64,000 nucleotides of DNA from Nitrospirales bacterium (GTDB taxonomy: Bacteria > Nitrospirota > Nitrospiria > Nitrospirales > UBA8639), in assembly GCA_022828225.1 (NCBI GenBank), contig JAJEJG010000013.1, forward strand, positions 124,001-188,000. The letters run 5' to 3'. Under the pieces are notes generated by a model. It was not told where the DNA came from and did no database searches. It worked only from the letters and a program-made list of their open reading frames with translations. Every line of letters begins with the position of its first letter. Positions within the stretch are counted from its first letter, which is position 1. The position numbers and the translations under genes were made by a program. This document shows, piece by piece, positions 26,883 to 34,682 of this stretch.

Positions 26883-26959
26883 CGGGGCGTGGCGCAGCCC
26901 GGTAGCGCACTCGCTTGGGGTGCGAGAGGTCGGCCGTTCAAATCGGCTCGCCCCGACCA
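26883..26959 (+). tRNA. tRNA-Pro (anticodon GGG)
   Basis: Acceptor arms CGGGGCG/CGCCCCG, D-stem GCGC/GCGC, anticodon stem CTCGC/GCGAG with loop TTGGGGT (anticodon GGG), and T-stem GGCCG/CGGCT with loop TTCAAAT. The 3' ACCA is encoded. It starts 36 bases after the MerR stop. The 77-base length fits. Confidence 0.97.
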
Positions 26960-26991
26960 TGACCGTTGCTTTTCCTCTCTCGTCACACGTA

Positions 26992-27246
26992 TCAGGCTTG
27001 AAGATCGTCCTCTTCTTCAATGAGATCTTCGCTCTCCGGCATGCCATAGGCCACAAATTTCGCATAGGACAGATAAATGCCGCTGCTGTCTTTCATGGCC
27101 TTTGTCCCGGCGGTCATGCGTTCGAGTTTTTTGGCATCCGCCCCCTCCGTGGATTGAAGCGAAATCAGATATTGATTGAGGACTTCATTGTAGTGTTGCA
27201 TGGAACGTTCAACGTCCAAGTAGGCCTGCATGAGCTGATCATCCAT
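26992..27246 (-). CDS. Small protein of unknown function (84 aa)
   Basis: The minus-strand ATG at 27246 has a good GGGAGGT ribosome-binding site six bases upstream. The product ([20 protein letters not shown]...[13 protein letters not shown]) is fully helical in appearance, charged, without signal peptide or cysteines, and ends in an acidic tail. A longer upstream reading frame on this strand exists but runs antisense to the DUF1295 gene and is not needed. No family is recognised. It faces away from tRNA-Pro and is transcribed divergently from the membrane protein at 27373. Confidence 0.75.
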   Translation of the reverse strand: MDDQLMQAYLDVERSMQHYNEVLNQYLISLQSTEGADAKKLERMTAGTKAMKDSSGIYLSYAKFVAYGMPESEDLIEEEDDLQA

Positions 27247-27372
27247 GAGCGTACCTCCCAAATGTAGCGGCTCACCATACACAAGGCTCCGTCGGGGGTC
27301 AATATCCGGCAGGACAGGTTCGGTCGACAAACCGCGACGATTCGCATGGCTGGAGAAGAGAGCACCGGGACC

Positions 27373-28155
27373 ATGAACTGGCAACTTCCCATATGGGCCT
27401 TTCTGCTGACCATGCCATTGATGGTGGGGTTCTGGCTGGCATACCGATGGGTCCATCGGAACGCATCGTTGGCGGACGTGGGGTTTTGCGCGGGCTTCGG
27501 CCTGGTGACCGTCGGCTTCGCTCTGACGACCACGGGCGACGAGAGTCACCGCTGGGCCGTAGCCGCCTTGGCGTCGGTGTACGCAATTCGGCTTGCCTCG
27601 TATCTTGTCGCCAATCGAATCCGTGGCGTTGTCGAGGATCAACGGTATCAGTTGCTTCGTGAACAATGGGGCGAACGGGCCGAGTTCTGGTTCTTTGTCT
27701 ATTTTGCCGGACAGGCCGTCGCCGTCGCCGTCTTTTCGATCCCCTTGGCGGTCCTGATGTCGAATCCCGACCCCACGTGGCAGACATGGGAAGTCCTGGG
27801 GCTGGTCATCTGGGTCATCGGGGTAGTCGGAGAAGCCGTGGCGGATAGTCAGTTGAATCGATTCCGGCGAGCCCCCGGCAATCGGGGCAAGACCTGCCGG
27901 CAAGGCCTGTGGCGATATTCCCGGCACCCCAATTACTTTTTCGAAGGCGTGCACTGGTGCGCGTACGTGGTGATGAGTATCGGCTTGCCCGGCTGGTGGC
28001 TGACGTTTGTGGGCCCGGTCGTCATGACCGGCGCCTTGCTCAAGGTGACGGGTATCCCCCTGGCCGAAGCCCAGGCCTTGGCCCACCGGGGCGAGGACTA
28101 CCGGGAATATCAACGCACAACCAATGCGTTCATCCCCTGGTTCCCCAAGGACTGA
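27373..28155 (+). CDS. DUF1295 family integral membrane protein (steroid 5-alpha-reductase-like)
   Basis: The product has about six transmembrane helices and the C-terminal signature of the DUF1295/steroid-reductase/isoprenylcysteine methyltransferase-like group: RQGLWRYSRHPNYFFEGVHWCAYVV, then GEDYREYQRTTNAFIPWFP. Members are predicted NAD(P)H- or SAM-dependent lipid-modifying enzymes; the substrate is not known. I prefer ATG 27373 (MNWQLPIWAFLL), directly at the first membrane helix; ATG 27346 would add nine polar residues. Start choice is uncertain because neither has a strong ribosome-binding site. Confidence 0.85.
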   Translation: MNWQLPIWAFLLTMPLMVGFWLAYRWVHRNASLADVGFCAGFGLVTVGFALTTTGDESHRWAVAALASVYAIRLASYLVANRIRGVVEDQRYQLLREQWGERAEFWFFVYFAGQAVAVAVFSIPLAVLMSNPDPTWQTWEVLGLVIWVIGVVGEAVADSQLNRFRRAPGNRGKTCRQGLWRYSRHPNYFFEGVHWCAYVVMSIGLPGWWLTFVGPVVMTGALLKVTGIPLAEAQALAHRGEDYREYQRTTNAFIPWFPKD

Positions 28156-28186
28156 CATTCCTGATGCGGCTTTTGAGGCGGGGTGG

Positions 28187-28372
28187 CTAGTCGCCTTCGG
28201 GCTCGGTGCTTCCGTGTTGGTGGGTCACTTCGTCTTCTTCGAAGAGTTCAGCCATTTCCTGGGCAATCATGTCATCTTCGTGAGGAACCGAGACCACGTG
28301 AATTTCCTTCTTGGCTTTGGTCTCGTCCTTGTCGGGAGCCGGTTGGGGGGCTGAGGGCTCGGAGTCGTCCAT
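28187..28372 (-). CDS. Small acidic protein of unknown function (61 aa)
   Basis: The frame begins at ATG 28372, five bases after the stop of the CxxC protein upstream on the same strand. The product is Pro/Glu/Asp-rich (MDDSEPSAPQPAPDKDETK...MIAQEMAELFEEDEV), without signal peptide or membrane segment, and probably mostly disordered with one acidic helix. The start has no clear ribosome-binding site and would rely on coupling. The tight spacing and acidic, non-random composition favour a real gene, but it could be spurious. Confidence 0.5.
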   Translation of the reverse strand: MDDSEPSAPQPAPDKDETKAKKEIHVVSVPHEDDMIAQEMAELFEEDEVTHQHGSTEPEGD

Positions 28373-28377
28373 GAGCG

Positions 28378-28737
28378 TTATTCAAAGACCTCCAAATACG
28401 ACAGTTCGGTGAATGAATGACGGCAATGCTCGCAGGTCACGAAATAGCGTGATTCCCGCACGGACATCACGATGCGAAATTCGAGCGTCACGCCACGATT
28501 GCTGCACAAGGGACAGGTAATTTCTTTGAGCCAATACTGCACGTCGGGTTGGATGCGGAGATAAAACTCCATGTCCGTGTAGACCGGAAAGTTGTAGTAA
28601 CAGTCCAGGCAGATCCCCTTCCATTCCCCGTCTTCCTTCATGGAACGGCTGTCGATGCCGAACCGGCTCTTCTTGCACACCGCACATTTCGCTTGGGTGA
28701 GTCGTTCCTGTACGTATTGGACGTCGAGGCTGGACAT
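28378..28737 (-). CDS. Zinc-ribbon-like protein with three CxxC motifs
   Basis: A 119-residue cytoplasmic-looking protein with three CxxC pairs: CAVC (near residue 18), CPLC (near 76) and CEHC (near 102). A CLDCYY pair lies between them. This suggests two zinc ribbons or knuckles. The N-terminal part (SSLDVQYVQERLTQAKCAVC) and the C-terminal SFTELSYLEVF flank them. I do not recognise a characterised family. Nucleic-acid binding or protein-interaction roles are possible but not shown. It heads a two-gene minus-strand unit with the small acidic protein. Confidence 0.8.
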   Translation of the reverse strand: MSSLDVQYVQERLTQAKCAVCKKSRFGIDSRSMKEDGEWKGICLDCYYNFPVYTDMEFYLRIQPDVQYWLKEITCPLCSNRGVTLEFRIVMSVRESRYFVTCEHCRHSFTELSYLEVFE

Positions 28738-28912
28738 CGTTACTTGCTTTCAGGATGAAGGGGCGTGAATAGTTGTCTCAACAGCATAGAACAGTATAGA
28801 AGCCGTGGCGGGATCGCGCAACCGCCAGGGAGGTGAAGGCATGCACGATTTCGTTGACAGGATCAGGAACAGTTTCCCACCATAGCTGTCATTGGAATGC
28901 AAATAGCCCCTT

Positions 28913-29019
28913 CTGTCATTCCCGACGTTAGTAATCGGGAATCCAGTGTCTTTTGTCTTCACGGACGAAGAAAAAAGCAAAGACGCTGGATCCTCGATTA
29001 AAGATGTCGAGGATGACAG
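28913..29019. repeat. Paired inverted copies of the dispersed palindromic element (module B)
   Basis: The left copy (28913-28960) reads CTGTCATTCCCGACG then ATCGGGAATCCAGTGTCTTT. The right copy (28977-29019) is its mirror, GCAAAGACGCTGGATCC to GAGGATGACAG. Each half is a hairpin (TTCCCGA/TCGGGAA, TCCTCGA/TCGAGGA) and the two face each other across a short A-rich spacer. The unit resembles the paired dRS3-type (ATTCCC...GGGAAT) repeats known from Neisseria. It lies just upstream of mutM. Confidence 0.7.
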
Positions 29020-29066
29020 AGTGGATGAAGAATCTCGTAGTTGCCGGAGACGCCTGTAGGACTTCA

Positions 29067-29894
29067 ATGCCGGAACTTCCCGAAGCCGAAGTGGTTCGAC
29101 GCCAATTACACGCAGCAATGGTCGGGGCCACGATCAACCACATTCGGGTCGGCCGGGAAGACATCGTCCGGCAAGGCGTCGAGTCGCTTGCCTGGTATTC
29201 CGTCTCTCATATCACGGCGGTGCAGCGCCATGGGAAGAGCGTCGTCCTGGTCTGCGAGCGAGGCGCCGAGAAACGTGTCGTGGTGGCGGAACTCGGAATG
29301 ACGGGCCTGTTGCTCTTCACGCGTGAAGCCATTCCGAGTGCGAAACACGTGCATATGATCATGAGCTTGGCAAACGGGCCGCAGCCGGAGTTGTGGTATT
29401 GGAACGCCCGTCGATTCGGCCGGCTGTATCTCCTGGATCAGGAAGCCTGGAAGGACTATCGCCAACGCCGCTTCGGCCGCGATCCGTTCACGATGACCGG
29501 CGACGAATTTGTACACCTGATTCGATCCTGCCGCGGCCGGATCAAGGCCGCGTTGTTGAATCAACACCGGATCGCCGGCATCGGGAACATCTACGCCAAT
29601 GAAGCGCTGTTCCGATCGGGTATCCATCCGTACGCTCGTGGGTGTCGATTATCGAAGAGAAGAATCCGCACGTTGTTTGAAACGATGCAGCGCGTGCTGG
29701 AGGAAGCGATTGCCATGGGGGGGTCGTCGATTCGCAGTTTCGTCGCACCGGATGGCACACCTGGACAATTTCAGCGCCGGCACCTGGTGTATCAAAAGAC
29801 AGGCTCTCCCTGTCCGAATGGGTGTGGGACCAGGATTCGAACTCTCATGGATGAACGCTCGTCGTTTGTGTGCGCAACCTGCCAGAAAAGGTAA
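29067..29894 (+). CDS. mutM: Formamidopyrimidine-DNA glycosylase
   Basis: Excises 8-oxoguanine and formamidopyrimidines by glycosylase/beta-delta lyase action. The product of 275 residues begins MPELPEAEVVRR, where Pro2 is the Schiff-base nucleophile and the following Glu is catalytic. LNQHRIAGIGNIYANEALF carries the helix-two-turn-helix, and the C-terminal zinc finger has CPNGC and CATCQK. An upstream in-frame extension to 28953 translates the repeat element and would destroy the catalytic N-terminus, so ATG 29067 is the true start. Confidence 0.95.
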   Translation: MPELPEAEVVRRQLHAAMVGATINHIRVGREDIVRQGVESLAWYSVSHITAVQRHGKSVVLVCERGAEKRVVVAELGMTGLLLFTREAIPSAKHVHMIMSLANGPQPELWYWNARRFGRLYLLDQEAWKDYRQRRFGRDPFTMTGDEFVHLIRSCRGRIKAALLNQHRIAGIGNIYANEALFRSGIHPYARGCRLSKRRIRTLFETMQRVLEEAIAMGGSSIRSFVAPDGTPGQFQRRHLVYQKTGSPCPNGCGTRIRTLMDERSSFVCATCQKR

Positions 29895-29957
29895 GCGCAC
29901 GATGTAAACCCCGCGCGATTTCGGCGCCTCGTCCTATGCTTGTGACCCATCTTTTTC

Positions 29958-29986
29958 TTGTCGGCCTGTGGACCCTTTGCTAGAAT
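29958..29986 (+). promoter_or_regulatory. Promoter of phoH-ybeY
   Basis: TTGTCG (29958-29963), a 17-base spacer and TAGAAT (29981-29986). It gives a leader of about 20 bases to the TTG start at 30011, or 36 to a GTG at 30029. Confidence 0.6.
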
Positions 29987-30010
29987 ACACACACGCAACT
30001 TGTATCTTCC

Positions 30011-31000
30011 TTGGACCAAAACGCTTTCGTGAAAAAAGTCACACTTCGTGAAGGAGTCGATCTTCCCAACCTGTTTGGCCCGAGAGACTTACATCTCCGG
30101 TTGATCGAAGACGGCCTGCACGTGCGCGTGTCGGCCCGCGGCAATGAGGTGACCCTGGAAGGGCCGCCCGAAGCGGTGGGCAGAGCCGAAGGACTGCTGT
30201 GTGAATTGGCCGAACGCACGATCGGCCGGCGCGAGCTACGATCGGAAGACGTGACCCTGGCGCTCAAGGCTGCCGAATCCGACCAACCCGAAAAGTCGTC
30301 CTTCCCGGAAACGGCTCACATTCTTACGCCCAAAGGGTGGGTCGTTCCCAAGACTCCCTCGCAGCAGATGTATCTCCAGGCCATTCAGCAGCATGACCTG
30401 GTGATCGGCATCGGGCCGGCCGGAACGGGCAAGACGTATATGGCCATGGCCATGGCACTGGCGGCGCTGACGAAAAAGGAAGTGCAGCGGATCGTCCTGG
30501 CGCGCCCGGCCGTGGAGGCCGGTGAGCGATTGGGTTTTCTCCCGGGCGACATGTTCGCCAAGGTACACCCGTACCTGCGTCCTTTGTACGATGCCTTGTA
30601 TGCCATGATGGATATGGAGCGAGCGAATCGCCTGATCGAGCGCGGAGATATCGAAATGGCGCCCTTGGCGTTCATGCGGGGGCGTACCCTGAACGATGCC
30701 TTTGTCATTCTGGATGAAGCCCAGAATGCCACGGCCGAACAGATGAAAATGTTTCTCACGCGGCTGGGCTTCAATTCCAAAGCCGTCGTGACCGGAGATA
30801 TTACGCAGGTCGATTTGCCGCCCGACCGCCCCTCGGGGTTGATTCAGATTTCCGAAATTTTACAACACGTGGACGGGATCAAATTCGTGTACTTCCAGGA
30901 CCGCGACGTGGTCCGGCATCGCTTGGTGCAGGAGATCATCAAGGCCTACAACCAACATGGAAACGGAACGGGTGGGACGTCGGCACAAGCCGACGAATGA
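30011..31000 (+). CDS. phoH: PhoH-like ATPase (YbeZ type)
   Basis: A 329-residue P-loop ATPase of the PhoH/YbeZ family, thought to act with YbeY in RNA processing and ribosome quality control. An N-terminal KH-like segment (about 1-90) precedes the ATPase, with Walker A GIGPAGTGKTYMAMA, Walker B AFVILDEAQNATAEQMKMFLTR and TGDITQVDLP. The start is TTG 30011 (MDQNAFVKKV); GTG 30029 is an alternative, and neither has a clear Shine-Dalgarno. It precedes ybeY by 58 bases, the usual partnership. Confidence 0.93.
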   Translation: MDQNAFVKKVTLREGVDLPNLFGPRDLHLRLIEDGLHVRVSARGNEVTLEGPPEAVGRAEGLLCELAERTIGRRELRSEDVTLALKAAESDQPEKSSFPETAHILTPKGWVVPKTPSQQMYLQAIQQHDLVIGIGPAGTGKTYMAMAMALAALTKKEVQRIVLARPAVEAGERLGFLPGDMFAKVHPYLRPLYDALYAMMDMERANRLIERGDIEMAPLAFMRGRTLNDAFVILDEAQNATAEQMKMFLTRLGFNSKAVVTGDITQVDLPPDRPSGLIQISEILQHVDGIKFVYFQDRDVVRHRLVQEIIKAYNQHGNGTGGTSAQADE

Positions 31001-31058
31001 ACGGGCTCGCCCCTCGTAACCCGGACACATCGTCTTTCCCCCTAATGATTAGTGATTC

Positions 31059-31514
31059 GTGTCCGTCAGCATTCAATGTCGCTTGAAAAGCGTGTCGGTT
31101 CGTGAAGGGACGTTACGCCGCGTCACCGCGAAACTCTTGCGGCTTCTTGACGAGGGTGAAGCCGAAGTCTGCATCGCGTTGGTCGGCGATACGAAGATGC
31201 GACGGTTGAACCGGACGTACCGGAACAAGGATCGAAGCACGGACGTCCTGGCGTTTGCCTATCGGGAAGTCGGATCCGATGTCGCTCCCCTGCTCGGGGA
31301 CGTCGTGATTTCGATCCCCACGGCAAGGCGTCAGGCCAAAGCCTTCAGCCATTCCCTGGATGAAGAAGTCCTGCGGTTACTGATTCACGGCGTGCTGCAC
31401 TTGGTCGGTTACGACCATGAGCGGAGCAGGCAGCAGGCCCGGCGTATGGAACGAAAAGAAACGGAGCTTCTTGATACATTCACCCCCTTGCCGTCGTTGG
31501 TGGTTGAGCCCTGA
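31059..31514 (+). CDS. ybeY: Endoribonuclease YbeY (rRNA maturation factor)
   Basis: A 151-residue zinc-dependent RNase of the UPF0054 family, needed for 16S rRNA 3' maturation. The metal-binding signature HGVLHLVGYDHE lies at the C-terminal third. The upstream NRTYRNKDRSTDVLAFAYRE and LLGDVVISIPTA segments are typical. Translation starts at GTG 31059 (MSVSIQCRLKSV). It follows phoH and is separated from ftsY by a palindromic repeat at 31516-31555. Confidence 0.93.
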   Translation: MSVSIQCRLKSVSVREGTLRRVTAKLLRLLDEGEAEVCIALVGDTKMRRLNRTYRNKDRSTDVLAFAYREVGSDVAPLLGDVVISIPTARRQAKAFSHSLDEEVLRLLIHGVLHLVGYDHERSRQQARRMERKETELLDTFTPLPSLVVEP

Positions 31515-31515
31515 T

Positions 31516-31555
31516 CTCTCTCCCCCTCCCCGGTGAGGGAGAGGGTTGGGGTGAG
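31516..31555 (+). repeat. Pyrimidine/purine palindromic repeat between ybeY and ftsY
   Basis: CTCTCTCCCCCTCCCC is followed by GGTGAGGGAGAGGG and TTGGGGTGAG. The CCCTC/GAGGG arms can fold. This type of C/G-rich spacer repeat is scattered through many bacterial genomes. It begins one base after the ybeY stop codon and may work as a transcription-end or mRNA-stabilising structure. Confidence 0.5.
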
Positions 31556-31605
31556 CCGAAGCATCGTTAACCGAGCAAAGAACACAAACAGGGATCACGA
31601 AACTC

Positions 31606-32523
31606 ATGGGCTGGCTGGATCGACTGAAGGAAGGACTGGGGAAAACGCGAAAGGGCGTCGAGCGTTCGTTGATGCAATTGATGGGGCGCGGCCTCGACCC
31701 CGAGGTGTTGGAGGAAGTCGAAGCCTCGTTGTTGGGAGCGGACGTCGGCGTTCGAACGACGGACCGGTTGGTCGAGCGGCTTCGGGAAACGGCTGGAGGA
31801 GATCCCCGGGAATCCATTCAGGAATTGCAACGGGCGATGGCGGACATTTTGGCGTCCGTGGAATCGAAGCCTATGGAGGAACTCATCCGCACGGGTCCCA
31901 AACCTTTCGTGATTTTGGCGGTGGGCGTGAATGGCGTGGGGAAAACCACGAGCATGGCGAAACTGGCCGGCCGGCTGCGCAAGCAGGGGTTGACCCCGTT
32001 GCTCGTGGCGGCGGATACCTTCCGGGCCGCGGCCATCGAACAGTTGGAAGTGTGGGGCAAGCGAATCGGGGCCGACGTGATCAAGCACCGGCAAGGAGCG
32101 GACCCGTCGGCCGTGGTCTTCGACGGGCTTGCGGCTGCGAAAGCCAGGGGCGTGGACGCCATGCTGATCGACACGGCCGGCCGGTTGCATACGAAAGTCA
32201 ATTTGATGGACGAACTAAAAAAAATGAAACGGGTGCTGGATCGTGAATATCCCGGGGCCCCGCATGAAGTGTTGCTGACGCTCGACGGCACGATCGGTCA
32301 GAATGCCGTGGCCCAGGCCAAGCAATTTCACGAAGCCATCGGCGTCACGGGTTTGGTACTCACGAAGCTGGACGGGACGGCCAAGGGCGGGGTCGTGGTG
32401 GCGATTGCCGAGGAATTGGCCATTCCGGTTCGTTTGATCGGCATCGGCGAACAGGAAGAAGACTTGCAGGACTTCCACGCGCACGCCTTTGCCGAGGCCC
32501 TCTTGGAGGTTCACCCCTCATGA
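31606..32523 (+). CDS. ftsY: Signal recognition particle receptor FtsY
   Basis: FtsY is the SRP receptor GTPase that docks ribosome-nascent chains at the membrane. The 305-residue protein has an N-terminal helical domain (MGWLDRLKEGLGKTRKGVERSL) directly followed by the G domain: GVNGVGKTT (107-115), VAADTFRAAA, DTAGRLHTKVNLM and TKLDGTAKGG, ending IGIGEQEEDLQDF. The long acidic A domain of enteric FtsY is absent, as in many phyla. Its stop overlaps the ATG of the next gene (32520-32523). Confidence 0.96.
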   Translation: MGWLDRLKEGLGKTRKGVERSLMQLMGRGLDPEVLEEVEASLLGADVGVRTTDRLVERLRETAGGDPRESIQELQRAMADILASVESKPMEELIRTGPKPFVILAVGVNGVGKTTSMAKLAGRLRKQGLTPLLVAADTFRAAAIEQLEVWGKRIGADVIKHRQGADPSAVVFDGLAAAKARGVDAMLIDTAGRLHTKVNLMDELKKMKRVLDREYPGAPHEVLLTLDGTIGQNAVAQAKQFHEAIGVTGLVLTKLDGTAKGGVVVAIAEELAIPVRLIGIGEQEEDLQDFHAHAFAEALLEVHPS

Positions 32524-34667
32524 GGCGAAGGGTGACGATTGCAGGCGCGTGGGGTATCAGTCTGCTCATGAGCCTGCCCGTGCAGGCCGCGGGGGTTACC
32601 GTTCGGCATCACGATTTGCAGGTCGAACTTCAGCCCGAGACACACATGATCATCGCCCGCGACACGCTCCGCTTGACCGGTCATGCGGCTGCAGGCCAAG
32701 TCATCCACGTGCGATTGAACCCGGATTTGGAAATCGACGAAATTGTCTTGTCGAACGGCCCGTTACCGTTTTGGGAAGAGGACTTGCCTTCAGCCAGCAA
32801 CAAACAGGATGCCTCCGGATGGACGCGCACCATCGACATTCATCTCCCGGAGCCGTCTTCCCCATCAGCCGAAACCAGCGTGTCCATCGCGTATCGCGGG
32901 CGCATCCAGGATGCGCCCACGGCCTCGCCGGGCCTGCGGTTCGTGCGTCCGGACAGAACCATGGGATACATCGGTGAAGAGGGCGTCTATTTGACCTCGG
33001 AAACCTCCTGGTATCCTCATGTCCGCGGGTCGCTCGCTACGTTTCGCGTCACGGCCACCGTGCCGGTCGGCTGGCGAGCGGTCACGCATGGGCAGGAAGT
33101 GTCGTTTACGGAGGGAGAAACCACGGCAACGTCCGAATGGAACGTGCGTGCCCGAACCGAAGCCCTGACGCTGGCGGCGAATCGGTTCGTGAAGCGGGCG
33201 TCCACGTGGAACGATATCGAAATCGCCGTGTACGTCTTTCCCGAGGACGCGCACGTCGCGGAGCAGTACGTGGACGCCACGACGCGCTATCTCGAGTGGT
33301 ACACGAAACTGCTCGGACCCTATCCCTTTCCCAAGTTCGCGGTCGTGGAAAATTTTTTCCCCAGCGGTATCGGCCTGCCGTCCTTCACGTTGTTGGGCAG
33401 CCGGGTGATGAAGCGAGGGTACACCCAACCCTATTCCTTGGGGCATGAAGTCGTGCATTCCTGGTTGGGGAACTCGGTGCACAATCATTTCGAAACGGGC
33501 AATTGGGTGGAGGGGCTGACAACCTATCTCGCGAACTATTATTACGACGAACGGATGGCGGGCGAGGACAAGGCGCGCGCGCATCGCAAACGCATGATCA
33601 TGGAATACAACTTGTACGTGCGGCCGGCCGACGACTATCCGGTGGTGAATTTTCATCACAAGGAGAACCGCGTGGATAATGCGATCGGATACCAGAAGAC
33701 CGCGATGATGTTTCATATGTTGCGGCGCGAGCTCGGGGACCAGGATTTTTTTCGGGCGATTCGTGCGTTGATCGCGGACTATTCCGGTGAATACGCGGAT
33801 TGGCCTCAACTGCGGCAGGTGTTCGAAGACACGTCGGGGAAACAGTTGTCTTGGTTCTTAATGCCGTGGGTACAAGGCAAAGGAACGCCGCACCTCCGGG
33901 TTGTTCGAACGAGTTTCAAACCCGATGCCCGAACGGGCTACTGGGTCTCCCTGACGGTCACGCAAGAGGGGACGGCCTATAGCCTGTGCGTTCCCGTGGT
34001 GGTGCAGTTGGAACAAGGGAAAGAGTATCGCACCTCGTTGGACATTCAGAGAAATGAACAAACGATGGCCCTGTGGGTTCCGGGCAAGCCCGTCATGGTG
34101 CAACTCGATCCCGAGTATGAGACCTTTCGTGGGCTTGACCGTCAAGTCATGAGCCCGATGCTCAATAGCTGGGTCACGGACGTCCGTCGGGCCGTCCTGT
34201 TGGCCTCGACCACGTCCGAAGTCGAGCAAGAGGGATTGAAGCCGGCGCTTGACCGGATCCGCTCGCGAAACGACGACACGGTCTGGTTGGATGAACGGAC
34301 CGTCTCGATCGGACCGCAATCGGTGTTGGCCATGGGGCACCCTCGAACGAATCCATGGGCCGGCAAAATCCTCGGGTGGTGCGGTCCGCAGGTCAAGTTG
34401 CAGGAACAGGGTATGACGATTCAGGGGACGGTCTATTCGGGGGACCACGTGGCCGTGTTAATCAATTGCGCCAACCCCGACCATCCCGGACACGTGGGTA
34501 CGGTTTTCTTCGGCTTTTCGCCGAAAGCCGTGCACGGGCTTTCCCGGTTGTTGTTTTTTTATGGATGGGATAGTTATCTTGTGTTCGAAAACGGAAAGGT
34601 CACGGCGCGCGGCATGTTCGATCCACCCATGGATGACCTGACCGTCGTGTTCCGAGCCCACGAATAG
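32520..34667 (+). CDS. Secreted M1-like (gluzincin) metallopeptidase
   Basis: The 715-residue product has a signal peptide (MRRRVTIAGAWGISLLMSLPVQAAG) and an N-terminal beta domain resembling M1 aminopeptidases (VRHHDLQVELQPETHMIIARDTL). The zinc motif HEVVH is at residues 309-313 with WLGN after it, and the third ligand is Glu331 in NWVEGLTTY. The spacing is HExxH-x17-E, one short of the M1 norm. The GAMEN exopeptidase motif is replaced by ENFFPSGIGLPSFTLLG. It is therefore a divergent M1/peptidase-MA-type enzyme, probably periplasmic. ATGA overlap with ftsY implies coupling. Confidence 0.87.
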   Translation: MRRRVTIAGAWGISLLMSLPVQAAGVTVRHHDLQVELQPETHMIIARDTLRLTGHAAAGQVIHVRLNPDLEIDEIVLSNGPLPFWEEDLPSASNKQDASGWTRTIDIHLPEPSSPSAETSVSIAYRGRIQDAPTASPGLRFVRPDRTMGYIGEEGVYLTSETSWYPHVRGSLATFRVTATVPVGWRAVTHGQEVSFTEGETTATSEWNVRARTEALTLAANRFVKRASTWNDIEIAVYVFPEDAHVAEQYVDATTRYLEWYTKLLGPYPFPKFAVVENFFPSGIGLPSFTLLGSRVMKRGYTQPYSLGHEVVHSWLGNSVHNHFETGNWVEGLTTYLANYYYDERMAGEDKARAHRKRMIMEYNLYVRPADDYPVVNFHHKENRVDNAIGYQKTAMMFHMLRRELGDQDFFRAIRALIADYSGEYADWPQLRQVFEDTSGKQLSWFLMPWVQGKGTPHLRVVRTSFKPDARTGYWVSLTVTQEGTAYSLCVPVVVQLEQGKEYRTSLDIQRNEQTMALWVPGKPVMVQLDPEYETFRGLDRQVMSPMLNSWVTDVRRAVLLASTTSEVEQEGLKPALDRIRSRNDDTVWLDERTVSIGPQSVLAMGHPRTNPWAGKILGWCGPQVKLQEQGMTIQGTVYSGDHVAVLINCANPDHPGHVGTVFFGFSPKAVHGLSRLLFFYGWDSYLVFENGKVTARGMFDPPMDDLTVVFRAHE

Positions 34668-34682
34668 TTTCTTGTGATTGGC

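Noticed and set aside
27247-28158. Upstream extension of the small minus-strand gene at 26992
   Set aside because: Antisense to the DUF1295 gene; the internal ATG 27246 has a good ribosome-binding site and gives a compact protein.
28953-29066. N-terminal extension of mutM
   Set aside because: It covers repeat DNA and would bury the catalytic N-terminal proline.
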